The notes beneath the pieces are model-generated. The model was given only the letters and a program-made list of their open reading frames with translations, was not told the DNA's origin and made no database searches. Shown in pieces: positions 1 to 12,096 of a DNA stretch of 64,000 nucleotides. The position numbers and the translations under genes were made by a program. Location of the stretch: contig JAGTJL010000024.1 of the NCBI GenBank assembly GCA_020746875.1, forward strand, positions 186,001 to 250,000. Direction: 5' to 3'. The first letter of the stretch is position 1; the number at the start of each line of letters is the position of its first letter. The DNA comes from Rhexocercosporidium sp. MPI-PUGE-AT-0058 (Eukaryota; Ascomycota; Leotiomycetes; Helotiales).

Positions 1-598
1 GTCGTTTGTTTGGGGTATGTTGATATATCATCGTTCTTGTTGTTGTTCTGGTTTTGGTTGGCGGATTGTCGCCGTCGCCGTTGTTGCGTTTTGCGTTGGT
101 CTTTGAATTGCTTTTTCTTGTTCATATTCGAGTAATCGCTGAGGATGAAGACTAATTGTGTTGTTCGAGATGGTACCGGTGCGTGAACTCGAAGATCGTG
201 TTCGCATCACCTTGAGCAAGCTGTGGAGCGACGCGTTCTACTGACTCACCTCTCAGCCTTGCAGGTGGTGAAGCTAAGATAAGACCAGGTACAGCGGATA
301 AGGATCCCATCAGGTGATCCTTATAGTTCTGTAGATTATTCTTATTCACTGGATAAGACCTTAAGTAATATTCTTTATAATCCAAATAGAATCAGTCACT
401 AGGAAACAAACAGATAAACGATTAACGTAATTTATTTTGTAATGTCAGAGTTAAAGTGGAAAAGTCACATATAATCTCCACTTCTGCTGGCCTGTAATAC
501 TAACAATAAATGAAACGCACGAACAAACGACATATATTATTCATCTTATGGCCATCTTCTTTTTCAGACTGACTTTTACATCTTTTTAATAATCGGCA
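1..598. other. No convincing gene; possible 5' region of the next ORF
   Basis: Two short minus-strand frames (28-219 and 152-385) are present. They have low-complexity Q/T-rich or unremarkable content, and I see no domain or splice structure in them. The stretch just before 599 is AT-rich and could hold the promoter of the plus-strand gene. Nothing else is supported. Confidence 0.4.
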
Positions 599-1321
599 AT
601 GTACCTTCCATTGGCGTATTATCTTCCAAACCTCGCAATAAGTGATCAAGCCAACACTGATGATCACTTCGCAAACGAGATCCGCACCTGGGTCCAGGAT
701 ATCACGAGTATGCAGTTGAATGACGCAACACTGAGAGACATTAATTTACCCGGCGACAAGCGATTCTCTGGTCAAACGATTGATATGCGAGGTTATCTCA
801 TGCTTCGTGTGTTACGGCCGCCTCCTCAAAACCCTATCTTGTCAAACGACGACTTGCAACCCCAAGTTAAACCAGATCCAAAGGACCTACGTCAAAACGA
901 AGACCAGGGCATTCGATTACGCACGCCGACCGAAAGTGTCCAGGTAGACGCTTTTAACATTTTGGTCAACGCCTTTATGGTGACTATTCAAACTAGTCTA
1001 AGATCTTATTTACTCGCGACTTCCGATCAGATCCGATTTCAATTCGGAGACTCAGACGCAGGGACAGAAGCTGCTTTCAATGCCTGTATTGATGGTATCC
1101 AAGCTGGTTTGCCTTCCACTGAACGAGAACAGAGATTAGAATACGACAACCTTACTAGCAGTCATAGGCAATCAACATCTGTATCCTGGAAGGAATTCAC
1201 CCGTTTGCCAGAGTACGCATCCCTTCTCGAGGCCAAAGCTAAGCCAAGGAGTCAACTCCCCGGTCATAAATCCAAACCTAGATCCAAATCCAAACCCAAA
1301 TCCAGCGACAGAGTACAGTAG
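599..1321 (+). CDS. Hypothetical protein, 240 aa
   Basis: This is an uninterrupted 240-codon frame from an ATG with mixed, protein-like composition. The N-terminal two thirds look globular, with hydrophobic/acidic helices around residues 20-70 and an amphipathic stretch around residues 115-160 (AFNILVNAFMVTIQTSL). The C-terminal tail from about residue 215 is basic and repetitive, alternating K/R-S-K-P, and could be a nuclear-localising or nucleic-acid-binding tail. I recognise no family. In the +2 shifted frame, coding-like sequence continues past the stop (about 1315-1410, RRQEAAKISAFAYANRHRL), so the original protein may have been longer and the stop may follow a frameshift in the K/S/P repeat. 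It is still the best intact ORF in the first 20 kb. Confidence 0.5.
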   Translation: MYLPLAYYLPNLAISDQANTDDHFANEIRTWVQDITSMQLNDATLRDINLPGDKRFSGQTIDMRGYLMLRVLRPPPQNPILSNDDLQPQVKPDPKDLRQNEDQGIRLRTPTESVQVDAFNILVNAFMVTIQTSLRSYLLATSDQIRFQFGDSDAGTEAAFNACIDGIQAGLPSTEREQRLEYDNLTSSHRQSTSVSWKEFTRLPEYASLLEAKAKPRSQLPGHKSKPRSKSKPKSSDRVQ

Positions 1322-4300
1322 ATCAAGTGCGGCGGCAAGAAGCTGCTAAGATCTCTGCTTTCGCTTACGCGAACCGCCATCGGTTGATAGCCCGAGCTAA
1401 ACCTCCAAAGTGCGTATCAAAAACCCTGTCTTATCTTATTTCTCTCTTACTCTCTTCCTTTTTCATTAAACACGATGTCCTCGAATCTAAGCCCAGCTTT
1501 ATTAGAACTTCCCAAACACAGATCCTCTTCCCAGTCGCTTGTGAATATGCCTATCTAATGATTGCCTAAATGCTACTGCCTTGGCTCTAATATTTAAACG
1601 ACAGCGAGAGTCTCGTGAACCCACAGGCGGCAACTATATCGCTATCCTCATCCTCTAAACCCCTAGAGGCTTCCGACTTCCTCCGAATGATTGAGTATGG
1701 GCCGTGGAATCTGGCCCTCTCAACTGACTTACGCCATTTCTTACTTGTCGTAGGCTTACTTGCATGTAATTCAATAGATATAGAGGTGTCGTATTGACCG
1801 CGAATAGCATACCCGCCTAATCTTCCCCTTTCCCAACCGACTTCTGCAAATCTCGCAAACGTCTATTAACATACACTTCTTGCTCCACAGGCGTCTGTTT
1901 CAATCTCTAGACACCCACTTGTTCGATGTTTGACAACAAATCCACTAGCCCTGGTAGAATCACCAGCACTAGCAGCAGCCATAGCCTTATCCCCAGAAGA
2001 ACCCTCCGCTGTCTTTAAAGCCGGGTGCGCCATTTTAGGTCTTCCACCCTTACCACCGCCACCACCAATTATCCTAACCTGAATACTGTTGACTACCTTT
2101 TGTGTGAAAAATTTTAGCACCTCTTAATTTTTCTTAACGTCCTGACAAACAGCCTACACTTGCTTCTCGAGACTTGTTCCCTGCTCTCCCATATTTCTAT
2201 AGTCATGTTGTCTAGCTCTAATTTTATGGTTGTAACTTCTTCAATGAGAAGTTCAAAGATTTGCTTTATAGTTTTTACACGTTGGTCCAGGGTGGCAAGA
2301 GTCTAGGTTTAGGTGATGGTAAATAAGGAGTAAGACTCGATTTCCGCCTTTCAGGTCTGAAATTTGGAGGACAAGCTTGAGAAACTGGACTTCTGAGAGG
2401 GCATGAGATTGATACTCGCATCCAGAGTGGCCTTCTGGCTCGCGGTAACGATTTTGTTATTCTCGATCTGCTTTTATTGCGAAGAAAGAAATTTCTTGGG
2501 GTCTTTCTTGCGGCCGAGAGTGCTAAGGAAACTAGTGTTGGCTTGGGCTATCAAGTCTATAAGGGTGGTTAATGAGTTTTAGATCGATATCCCTTCTCTT
2601 TCTATCCTTATCTCTATTATGCCCCGTACCTTTAACACTGCTTATAAAACTTTCGGGAATCAGATATTATTTAACGAAGCCTGAGTTTTCCGCAATATCC
2701 CGATCTTTTTTATCTTTTTAGGCGCATTTCGTCCAGCATTATTGCAGAAAGTTTGGTATCATCCTCCTCTACAGCATCCGACTACCCTCCTCCTCCCTCG
2801 CTCTTTAAAGTGATATTCCATAGGGTATCACCAGCTTGGACACCAAGGACAATATATACCGAGGTAACCTTTTTTTCCTACTAGCTTATGTTCATCTTTC
2901 GACGGACTCTACCGCCCTGTAAAACATCCCTCCCTGCACACTCGTTCGGCTATAAAGTTCGTTTATAGATGCTATAAGATGGCTATTGCCGGTTTGTGTG
3001 GTGTTTTAGCCCTCAAGAGATTGTAGGGTCGAAGGAATGTGGCTGGAAAGGAGAAGCTGTAAAGGAACGGGGAGGATGTTCACATTTTTGGCTGATTAGT
3101 AGTTTGTGGGACAGTTCGGGAAAAGGCGAGAAGAAAATTCCAAACGGGTATGAGAGGGAAGAGAAGGGTATAGTTACCTAGGCATTACCCTTCTTCAAAC
3201 CGCTATGTTTATAGAGAGTTATGATCTCATCTGCTGATAGCAGCCTCCCTAAATGAAGAGAGTGAGATTGTCTTGGTCGGATTTCTCTATTTACGAAGGA
3301 GCATCTTCTAGCTTTGCAGATAAAGATAAGAGGAGGAGGGGATTTTCTATGGCTTTTTTGAGGAGATGTATATATAGGTATTTGGTCTTCTTTAAGGCGT
3401 TTGTAGTTGCTTGCGGAAGATAACCGCCAGATGTTTTATCTATTAAAATAGAATGTTAGACTTCTGTAGGACATATAAAGATAGAAGTTCACTTCCTGAC
3501 TTTCAAACCGTTAAAAAGGAATACTTAGATAAATAATTGAGGATAAGAAAGAAACATTATATTATAAGAGATAAATATACAGACTTTCGCACTGCTTTAG
3601 AGCGCCTGCAGGTGTACCGAAGCTAACTTTTGACCGCTTAAACTGTTTATAAATAAGTAGTGATTAAAGTTGGAAAATAATACTTCTTCGTGGGACTTAT
3701 TGTCAGACGCAAGGAAGTTGGTTAGTCTCTTTAAGGGTACTTAAAATACGTTAAAGTTGCCCTTGTACTGCTCTCACAATGAGAAATGAAAGGGATGAAT
3801 AATAATTGAAGATGTAAGGAAGAAGCCCTGAGGCACATGCAGTCTTGTGGCTGACATATTGCCGCTTAAATCGTTGGAAAGGATATGTTTGTATGCAGAA
3901 GTAAACAGGCTTGAGTGATTATAATTTTCCTTATTAAGTTAAAGGCACTGCCTGCTTAGAAAGAGGTACATAATGTTACAGAAGATAATGAGAGGAGATT
4001 GTTGACCTTGTTCTTACCATTTATATCATCAAGTGATATATTCATTCTAGATTTGTTATCTTCCGTGCAGTGACTTCTCTCTCGCTGAGTTAGGGTGGTA
4101 ATTTGGCCAAGGTCAGTTGGTAGGTTGGTTGGTGGTGGATGTAAAACCTTATGTTTCCGAGCCGAGGAAGTTACTGTTGGTTTTATTAGATGGAAAGATA
4201 GGTGAAATTGAATCGAGGAAGTACTCCGTCTTCTTAAACGATATGAGGATGTAGTTCTACTTGACTGTCATTACATTAGAGGTTTTTCATCAGTTCGTCG

Positions 4301-5038
4301 AGCTAAAGGGCTTGCGTGTCTGAACTGTCTAGGATCTCCTTTGACATCCTCGATGGATCGCTGTACAACTCTGACTCGGCAGAAGTAAGGCCGAAAGACT
4401 ATCTACAAAAGAGGGATGCTTTAGTGAGTGGAGGAAGGATAGGGCAGAGCAGGATGAGGATAAACCTTTGGGTTTATATTAGGATGCACAAAGTAGGATA
4501 ACATGAGAGCTGGTTTCGGGATTTTGCCAACGACCTCAATAGAATTTCCTAAGATCATTAGGGTGTGGCCGGGGGGGGGAGATTAGGACAGTGGTGATGA
4601 CGAATAAGCGAGAGGGGGAAAGATTGGCAGATACGTAGATACGTTTTTGAATGTTTGGATTGGATGTTCAATGTTGAACCTGATAGCTGAACTGTTGGGT
4701 AAAAGTTTGGTAAAAGAGGAGTGAGAGGAATTGTATTTGGAAGGTTTTAGGGTAATAGTATAGACTTCCCGCTGTGAACTCTTCCTACAAACAAGTTTAT
4801 GAAAAACTCGCGGAACGTGTGGAGCTTGCTTACCGGGGCATTTTCTGTCATATTAATAATGGTACAAAAACAGATGAGTAGACTGTTACTGCATCTCGAG
4901 TCGAGAGCTTCACACATGCAGCACCAGCAAGCCTCAAGGAGAAGATCAAGTAGAAATCTTGTTTCATTTTGTAAGCCTAATCGCAAACCCAAAGCCATTC
5001 CCAAGTACAAGTGCCGAATCATTGAAATCATCGTAGTC
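1322..5038. other. Long stretch without a supportable gene
   Basis: Only short frames below about 95 codons occur here, with no recognisable domains, splice pairs or strong codon pattern. A minus-strand frame at 1866-2120 contains a poly-Gly run. A small plus frame at 4316-4501 is possible but unsupported. Composition drifts AT-rich between about 2500 and 4200. A G-run (9 G) sits near 4570. Confidence 0.45.
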
Positions 5039-5240
5039 GTTACTGTGGACCGCTGAGAGTTGTCGAGATCCCATCCGTATTTTCAAAAGTCATCTCCAAG
5101 TCTCCCCAAAATTCAAAAATCCAAGGACGCAATTCCAATCACGTAAGGTAGTTACTGTGGACCGCTGAGAGTTATTGAGATCCCTTCTGCATTTCAAAAG
5201 CCATTTCCAACTCTCCCCAAAATCCAAAATCCAAAAGACA
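5039..5240. repeat. Diverged tandem duplication, about 112-base period
   Basis: The motif TTACTGTGGACCGCTGAGAG begins at about 5040 and recurs at about 5152. In each copy it is followed by GAGATCCC, a CATTTTCAAAAG-like stretch, CTCCCCAAAA and a short A-rich end. The copies differ at scattered positions, mostly transitions. It lies at the 3' side of the minus-strand pseudogene 5292-6293 and is probably non-coding. Confidence 0.75.
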
Positions 5241-5291
5241 AAACAAACCCCCATCAACTACCTCTGTCCTACTACTCCTGACATCCACAAC

Positions 5292-6293
5292 TCATCCCCT
5301 CTTCTCCACAAGCATCCTAACAAACTCTCTTGTCAACTCGTCGATCTCCTTGTCCAAGGCCTTCTCCTCTTGCACAGTCTCCGCATATATCTACAGAAAG
5401 TTCTTGCGTTCCTCCAACGACTCTAGCAATTGCGGTCTCGAAGATTCGGATTCGCTTTCGAACTTGACCTGCTTGCCTTTGCGATCTTGAGTCTGGGCTT
5501 GGGCTTGATTTTGATTTGGCATGGTGTTGCTGTAGGTGTATGCGTTGGTATTGGTGTCAGCGGGGTTGTCTTCTTCCTTAATGCTGCGGCCGGATGCCTT
5601 CAGCAGAGCAATCATTCCTCGGTGGAGGACATCAGCTGGCGCGTGGCACTGGCCTCGGAGTTGGTTCTGCTTCTGGGGCTCGGTGAAATCGGATCCTTCT
5701 GCTGAGTTCAATGCATGACAAAGACCATGGGAATCGTTGTGGTGGCCCTGAGTCGAGGGGCTGGGACTCATTACCGATCCAGTGTGGTCCTGATCCACGT
5801 GATCGGTATTGTGAAGAGCTTCTTCTGCCATCACCATGAACTCTTGCTTGATAGAATCCCCAGGGTTGTCCTTGTATTCTCGCTTGATGTCAGAGTCATT
5901 CTAGGTTGGACGGTGGGGTGCCTTGGGTTGCATGTCCATGAACTTCAAGCTCGATGCTGAGGTGAACTGGTGACCCTGGCCCTTCGAGAGACCTTCCTGC
6001 TTGGATGGAGTTTCCATATATCTGTGGGTTGATGCCGGCATCTTGACTTTTGATGAAGGCTCGCCCTTCTGATGAGTCGAGAAACGAAGCGGATCCTCCG
6101 AAGCAGCGCCCAACTTCCCACCCTCGTCACTTGTAAGAGCAACGACATCAGCGTAAATCTCCACAAGATGCTCCTTGACTTTCTCCCTCGCAATATCCTT
6201 TACACAGTCCCCGTTGTAGTTTGTGGTGTTATCCTTCAATCCACCAAATCCAAGCTTCACAAGTAAGTTCGTGGGAACATCGAAGTCGAGCAT
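5292..6293 (-). pseudogene. Orphan acidic/Gln-rich coiled-coil protein with two CAG-to-TAG-type stops
   Basis: Reading minus from the ATG at 6293 (MLDFDVPTNLLVKLGFGG), one frame stays coding-like for 333 codons to a TGA at 5292-5294. It is interrupted only by TAG at 5901-5903 and TAG at 5391-5393; both could be former CAG (Gln) codons. The N-terminal 65 residues look globular. The middle is hydrophilic, with repeated Q/N/T (NQNQAQAQTQ). The last about 45 residues, after the second stop (TVQEEKALDKEIDELTREFV), form a strong amphipathic helix or coiled coil. Because sequence on both sides of each stop is in the same frame with no indel, I read this as recent nonsense decay rather than three genes. 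No family is recognised. Confidence 0.65.
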
Positions 6294-6534
6294 GTTGGAC
6301 GAAGCGGAGTCTCAAGAGGTGAGAAGGGGATGAAGTGTAGGATCGGAAAATAAAGAGTCGTACAGGACTTCGGATTGGTGCTCTGACCATATGAGATCGT
6401 CGGAGCGGGAGCAGGTGGCAATCGGGTGGCCCATAACGAGCTGTGATGTGTGTGTCAGATGTGACAGGCTGTATGTGTAAAGAGTTAGGGTAAGGACTTA
6501 CTGGGTTCTTGGGGTTTGAGAGGTCCATACTGAA

Positions 6535-6720
6535 CAGTTAGAGGTGTCGCTTGAGGTTAGAGCTGGATGTGAGGTGTGATTTGAGGTTGTAGTTTGGATG
6601 TTGGAGTTGAGTTGCTCTTGAAGGTTGGAGCTGAGCTGTAGTTTGGAGCTGGATGTGAGGTGTATTTCGAAGGTGTGGTTTGGACGTTGGAGTAGAGTTG
6701 GGGTTGAGGTGCAATCCAAG
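6535..6720. repeat. Imperfect tandem repeat, GGAGCTGGATGTGAGGTGT type
   Basis: Units built from GTTGGAGCTGAG, GTAGTTTGGA and GCTGGATGTGAGGTG recur several times with substitutions. On the minus strand the repeat is open in more than one frame (S/T/N/Q-rich), which explains the apparent ORFs here. It lies upstream of the minus-strand gene at 5292-6293. I see no evidence that it is translated. Confidence 0.6.
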
Positions 6721-8175
6721 GTGATTGAGTGAGTTTGAGGTTCCGTCCTGCAAGATAGATAGATGGTTAATATCCATCTCTTGCAAACGGAGGGAATGGC
6801 AGGTACCTGTTACTTGGGTCTCTAAGAAGATTCTCGAAAGGGCCATACAAGAAACTAAGTAACACTTCCCAAGCCTAGTTAGAGAATTGATGAAGACATC
6901 CCGATTTCCAAATTCGAATTTCTGATTTCTTGCGGACGAAGAGAAAAGGAAGGAAAGGGAAGGAAAAGAAGAAGAAGTAGTTGGCTGGCTGGCTGGCTGC
7001 AAAGTATCGAAAGAAATGACATGGGCGGTGTATGCAAACGGAATTAATGCTGCGGGATCGAAGCATCATGTGTCTCTACCCACCAAGGAGACTATTTCAA
7101 ATCTCGTATTCTTTCTGATACAATTAAAAATACCAAAACAAAACCAAAAAGGCGAGGTTCACGTTTTCCTACCTAGGTACCGGATCCAAATGGACAGCAC
7201 GTGACCCGCACTGGACTACACACAGTACAGCGCAGCTGCTGGGCTGAGAGCTCGAGGTGTCTGATCGTCAGAATTCCCATCCCTCCCTGCATTTGATTTT
7301 AAAATACCAAGCCAGACCGATCATATTTGAGTACTCCTTAGGAAAATCTCCTCTTGCACCTGCATTCAAAAACAAAGAAGCAAAAGGAACCTTTGCATTT
7401 TACATCCAATCAAAAGGATCCCCAGGCAAAGAGACTTTCAACAAAGTTGAAATAGAAATCAAAGTAAAGTTTAAGGTTTAAAGTTTAAAGTTCAGATTGA
7501 AAGTAAACAATCCCAATCTTTCCCCACGCGAGTTGCTATTCGTCCTTGTTTCTTTTCATATCAACTTCTGTCTATATCATTATATTGGCTTGATCTTATT
7601 CTGTTTACTTTTTATCAATCGCAGCATGGCAAAAATTCGTTTGACTCATTCCCCCGACTTGATTTTACCTATTGTCAAATTCACTGAACTCTACGCCTTC
7701 TACGCCTTCATTTCGTACAGATCTTTGCTCCTTATCCTTTATTTCACTCTCCTGGATTGTAGTGACCATGGCGCATATGTTCGTTACCCTACTCGCACCC
7801 CCTTTGATTCAATTCCTTTCCTCTTCAATCAACCCACCCAGCCCCTTCAGCTCAGCTCTCTTATACACATCGTTTCAGCCTCTCCTCTCGTTTATGCTTT
7901 CCATTGAGGCTATATAGAATACTATCGTCCCTCTACGAAATTCTATTCCTTAGTCCTAGAAGACAAATACGCCAGACTCAATCATAAACACTTAATTCCA
8001 ATACTTGGCAATAAACAACACCACCGGGCCACACCACACACCGCACCCCGATACCAAACACTAAGTACGACACTACTGCTCCACCACGAGGCTATCGTTC
8101 AGCCTCAATAACATATAAAAAAGTCATACCTCCAGGTGGGAAGACGCGAGCGGCAGGCGCGCGCCAGTACCGAAG
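6721..8175. other. Intergenic; no supportable gene
   Basis: Open frames here overlap each other on both strands and are low in coding character (runs of F/L/S from pyrimidine-rich DNA at 7490-7900). A short (GGCT)n run sits at about 6981-6997. The segment is likely the regulatory region between the minus gene at 6293 and the plus gene starting near 8176. A CACGTGAC box occurs at about 7199. Confidence 0.4.
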
Positions 8176-8226
8176 ATGAGAAAGGAACTTTGTAAACATT
8201 GTGGTGCACAGCAAGGAGATGATAAC
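8176..8226 (+). CDS. Candidate first exon with CxxC start (MRKELCKHCGAQQ)
   Basis: A 17-codon exon begins with ATG at 8176 and ends at 8226, directly before a consensus donor GTATGT at 8227. A plausible acceptor (TAGCAG) follows near 8296. The encoded N-terminus has a Cys-x-x-Cys pair, as in zinc-binding knuckles, but no further Cys pair is visible. It could be the 5' exon of the coiled-coil pseudogene at 8592-10718, but downstream exon connections are not clear. Treat it as a suggestion from splice signals only. Confidence 0.3.
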
Positions 8227-8591
8227 GTATGTTATGTTTTGCTTTGCGCATCACTTTCTCCCCTTTCCGTATCATATTATCTTAAGAATAGCAGATTCCC
8301 AAGTTGGTCTGTTCTTCGGCGCCTGCTCTGCCTACAGCCTACCTGCCTGCTATTTATGCACCGAGGTTCTCAGCCTTCATCTTCCTATCCCTTACGCTTA
8401 ACTACTACTATCCTTGATCTCTACCTGCTATCGATCTCAGCTTCCATACATCCCTATTCCTCTCCCCTCCCTCTTGCTTTCACTTTTGCAAAGCACTTAG
8501 CCAGGCTGCGAACAAATGATCTTATCCTTTTCTTTACCCCTCCCTCAATCTCAACCTAGCACCACCAATATCTCTCCCAAAGAAAGTAGAC

Positions 8592-9489
8592 TGACGACTC
8601 AAACCTACCGCACAGCTCTTCCTTACCACCCACAACCTCGAAAACCTGACCACCAGCTACCGCTTGACCTGGAAAGACCCACTACCGACTCCCGACGAAC
8701 ATCCTCAACCTCCACTTGATTCCCGTCCGACATTCTCCTCCCATGCACATCTACAAGAGGAATCGCGAAATCCATCCCAAGGTGAAACTTCACTCCTATT
8801 CCCACTCCCACTCCCACTCCCAACCCCAACCCCAGTCGCAAACCGCGAATCCATCCTCGTCGCAGCCATTCACAGCCACAACATCACAAGCCACGACCAA
8901 CTCAGAGTCTTTCTCGACGACCCGGTCAAGACGAGAGAGCTCGCCCGGAAAGTCCTATGCTGGGAAGCCGGAGACCCGCGGTGGGAGCTTAAGGCGAGGG
9001 ATCTAAGACAGAGTGGAAAGGAGAAGAAGGGTAAAGAGAAGGATGGGCCAGCTGCGGGACATGTAGATGATGAAGAAGAATACGATGGAGAGGGAGAGGG
9101 GGAGAGAGACGGCGAGGGTCCCAGCATGGCGGATAAAAAACAGAATCGGGTAGTAGTGCGGAGGATAATGCTGATCGCCATCGAGGCTTGGTGTGTTGAG
9201 AAATGCGTTTTCAAGATGAAGACGGCTGGCTGGTTGAAGGAGACCCTGAAGGAGCTTGAGTCTCCGAAAGAACTTGAGGGTCGGAGGAACGAACTCGAGA
9301 CTCCTCGGAAGGATATTGGGATACCAAGGCAAGATCGCGATGGTGGTGGGAGGAGTCGAAGTGGAAACGCTGGGGAGTCTAGAGCCCGGACGAGGGAGAG
9401 GCTGAGCGGCAGGGAGACAAGTGTAGCGAGTGGTAGGAGACTACCTGTGAACACTTCTACGGGAGGAGGGAGAAAAGAAGGGGGATGAG

Positions 9490-9520
<31 letters not shown>

Positions 9521-10718
9521 AGGAGTAAGCAGCGGGAGTAGTAATGCTACTGCCGGTGCTGGAGGAGGGGTAAATCCAGGATGGGGGTGGCTATGGCCAG
9601 GGATAACAATGCAAACAGGACCTGACTATCGATCTATCGCCAAACCGAGATCTTTGTTCCCCCCTTCTCCTCAACTATGCCAAAGCTTGCTCGTGGGGGA
9701 TTTCCCATCCAACGATAATATCCAAACCGAGGACGGAGAAGAAGAAGAAGAACATGATGATAATGACGATGAACGACAGGAGGAGAACACACCACCGCCA
9801 TGCCCTGGTACCGCCGCCCCCTCCTCCACAGTCCGAACCCAGAGAAAGAGGATTCTTCATGGCCGAATCCGCCATGCAGCTCATCGCACCTCGTTCTCAC
9901 ACTCATCCTCCGACTCGAACTTCGATCCCAGCACTGATACCCGATTAGAACATATCCATGCCAAAACCGACTCCACACCAACAGCCACAACCACAACCAC
10001 AACCATGACCCTCGATGATGCATCAGTCCGGGCGCAAGCCATCTCCGCCTATCTCGAAGAGTTAGAGAGCTTGCAAGCCGCATAAGAAAGGCAGATACGC
10101 AGGAACGCGAGACACATTGCGCTGCAGGAAGCCAGACTACTGGAAAACCAACGCGATGAGTACAGCCGTTTGGAGCAGCAGCAGCAGCAGCAGCAAAAAC
10201 GATACAGCGGTGCGGAGGGGGTTCAAGATAATGCTACAACCAGTAGTAGTGGTACTTCGATACTATTCGACTCGGCTAAAATCGAGGAGGAGCATGATGA
10301 TCATGATGATCAGCTACTCTCCCTGATAGACGTCGGCGTCGGCGTCGACGAACGCATCGCAGCCAAATACGTACAGCTCGACCAACTGACCGCGCGGTTG
10401 GACGAGCTGGATGCGTTGCAGAGTACTCAAGAGGAGCAGATCCGGGCTGGTGAGGCACTGGTGGCGAGGATGGTGAGGTATGCAGATCGTGTGCAGTGGT
10501 ATGTGGAGCAATACCGGGAAGGCATCAAATCTCACTGCGAGGTTGGGTTCGGTGGCGGGAACGGGAACGGGAAGGGGAGCGGGAATGGGAACAGACGACA
10601 AGGACTTGCGGCAGCAGCAGGCGGCGAATTCGAATTAGAATTCGAAGAAGAAGCTGATGGGGGGAGATTCGGCAAACGGAAGACACAGATGATCAGCAGT
10701 TTAGGATGGAGGATCTAA
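8592..10718 (+). pseudogene. Large orphan coiled-coil/low-complexity protein split by three C-to-T-type stops
   Basis: Frames 8664-9488, 9609-10085 and 10170-10718 are all in the same register, and the sequence between them is coding-like in that register. The only breaks are TGA at 9486-9488, TGA at 9492-9494 and TAA at 10083-10085, which would be CGA, CGA and CAA before C-to-T change. No in-frame ATG is visible near the 5' end; the frame is open from 8595, so an upstream exon is likely. The first part has a helical domain (about 8830-9250, including RRIMLIAIEAWCVEKCVFKM). Then follow R/G-rich and acidic D/E-rich segments, a Q7 run at about 10176, and a C-terminal coiled coil (KYVQLDQLTARLDELDALQ). 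It matches no family I know. Alternatively the GGA-rich gap 9489-9600 is an intron, but it lacks good splice signals. Confidence 0.6.
9495..9529. repeat. GGA trinucleotide microsatellite
   Basis: About eight uninterrupted GGA units plus AGA/GGA variants. It encodes poly-Gly in the frame of the surrounding pseudogene and sits immediately after its two TGA codons. Confidence 0.85.
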
Positions 10719-11064
10719 AATCGACCATCGAACAAGGGGTTGGAAAGATTACTGAATTGAAAGGGAGGGTCGCGGGAATATTTGGAATGCGATGGATAAA
10801 TGGATGGAATTTTTACTTCTTGGTGGGCGGGCATGGATTGTCAGAGTTGAGTTATTCATTTGAGTATTGAAATTTATTTATTCCTCCCTTCTCACCATGC
10901 GTGCTGTGCTGTGTGCATTTACGCATGCATGCACGTACGACGGAGGTACGCAAACGAACCAAGGTGAGTTGAGTGAGTGAGTGAGTATATGTTTATGTGA
11001 TTAAGTGTCTGTCTGCCTGTCCGTCTGATTAATAAAATGATTTGTGGATTGATTAATTTGTGGC

Positions 11065-11097
<33 letters not shown>

Positions 11098-12090
11098 CGA
11101 TCAATTAATGGTTATGATGATCGATTGATTTCATTGTCATCAAATCCTCCTCCCCTTGGAGAGCGTCTTGTCACCCATCTTGAGATCCTGATCTGGGCCC
11201 ACCGACTTCCCATGTCTGAAAATCAGACTCCGAAAAAGATGGGGAAGGCGGCTGAAGAGTCTCAAAGACAGTCACGACCATGACGGGAAGGAACGAGGAA
11301 GACGAGGAAGGAACCCATACATGGGCAGTACTGGATTGGATATACGTGGGGTGGTGTGTGTGGATGTTTCAGAACGCATACCAAAAGAAGCAAGCGCGTA
11401 CAGTAGAAAACATATCTCATATTGTAGAAGCGAAGAGCCAAGGGGTTTGTTGTTGTATTATCCATTTAGGAGTGTTGAGGCTGTCGCTAAGAATAAAGAA
11501 TAGGGGCTCAAACCTCACTCATAGCCCGTGCCTGCCCTACCTACCTACTAAGCATTATTATAAGTAGGTAGAAGATCTCCCTCCATAATTAAGGAAGAAG
11601 GAAGGAAGGAAGTTAGTACGGGGGGGTCTAGTGGGTCGAAGGAGGCAAAGTCGTGAATGGGCAAAGTAGATAAGTTATGGGTAAGAAGGATCGATCGATC
11701 GATTGATTGATTTCGGGTTGAGTCTGTCCACCCATTGGTTCGCTCGTTCGTTCGCTTTCGCTTAGTCCAGTCCATCCCCATTTACTCATTCCCTCGTTTT
11801 TTCTTTGTGCGTTAAGTTACGCATTATTTGTTTGTCGCGGCAATCAATAATTAGCTTGCAATAGCTGACTGGCTGGCTGCAAGCGGAACGAAGTCGCTCA
11901 ATTCTGTTCTTTCTCTCCATCCTAATACTATACCATACCTATATGACTGACTTACTTACGTACCAAACTAAACCAAGTAAGTATCAAGTCGAAATTTCGA
12001 ATCGATCGAACAAATTAAATCAAGTCAAATCGAACTGTGAACAAGACAGAGAACAGACAGACAATTGACAAGCAAGCACCATCACAATTC
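10719..12090. other. Intergenic with simple repeats; no supportable gene
   Basis: No frame has convincing coding content. Simple repeats dominate: (TGAG)n around 10970-10985, (GATT)n at about 11067-11100 ending in GATCGATCAAT, (GGAA)n around 11592-11610 and (CGAT)n at 11690-11710. Confidence 0.5.
11067..11105. repeat. GATT tetranucleotide microsatellite
   Basis: About eight consecutive GATT units end in a GATCGATC palindrome. Non-coding. Confidence 0.85.
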
Positions 12091-12096
12091 TCGACT

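Noticed and set aside
7497..7907. Plus-strand 136-codon F/L/Y-rich ORF resembling a membrane protein
   Set aside because: The hydrophobicity derives from a pyrimidine-rich tract; there is no splice support and a second overlapping frame is equally open.
8870..9454. Minus-strand 194-codon frame
   Set aside because: It is the exact shadow of the plus-strand coiled-coil gene; its L/S/P composition follows from the complementary Glu/Arg/Gly codons.
10926..11110. Possible telomeric or origin-like repeats (TGAG, GATT runs)
   Set aside because: Simple microsatellites that do not match the TTAGGG telomere repeat and have no associated features.
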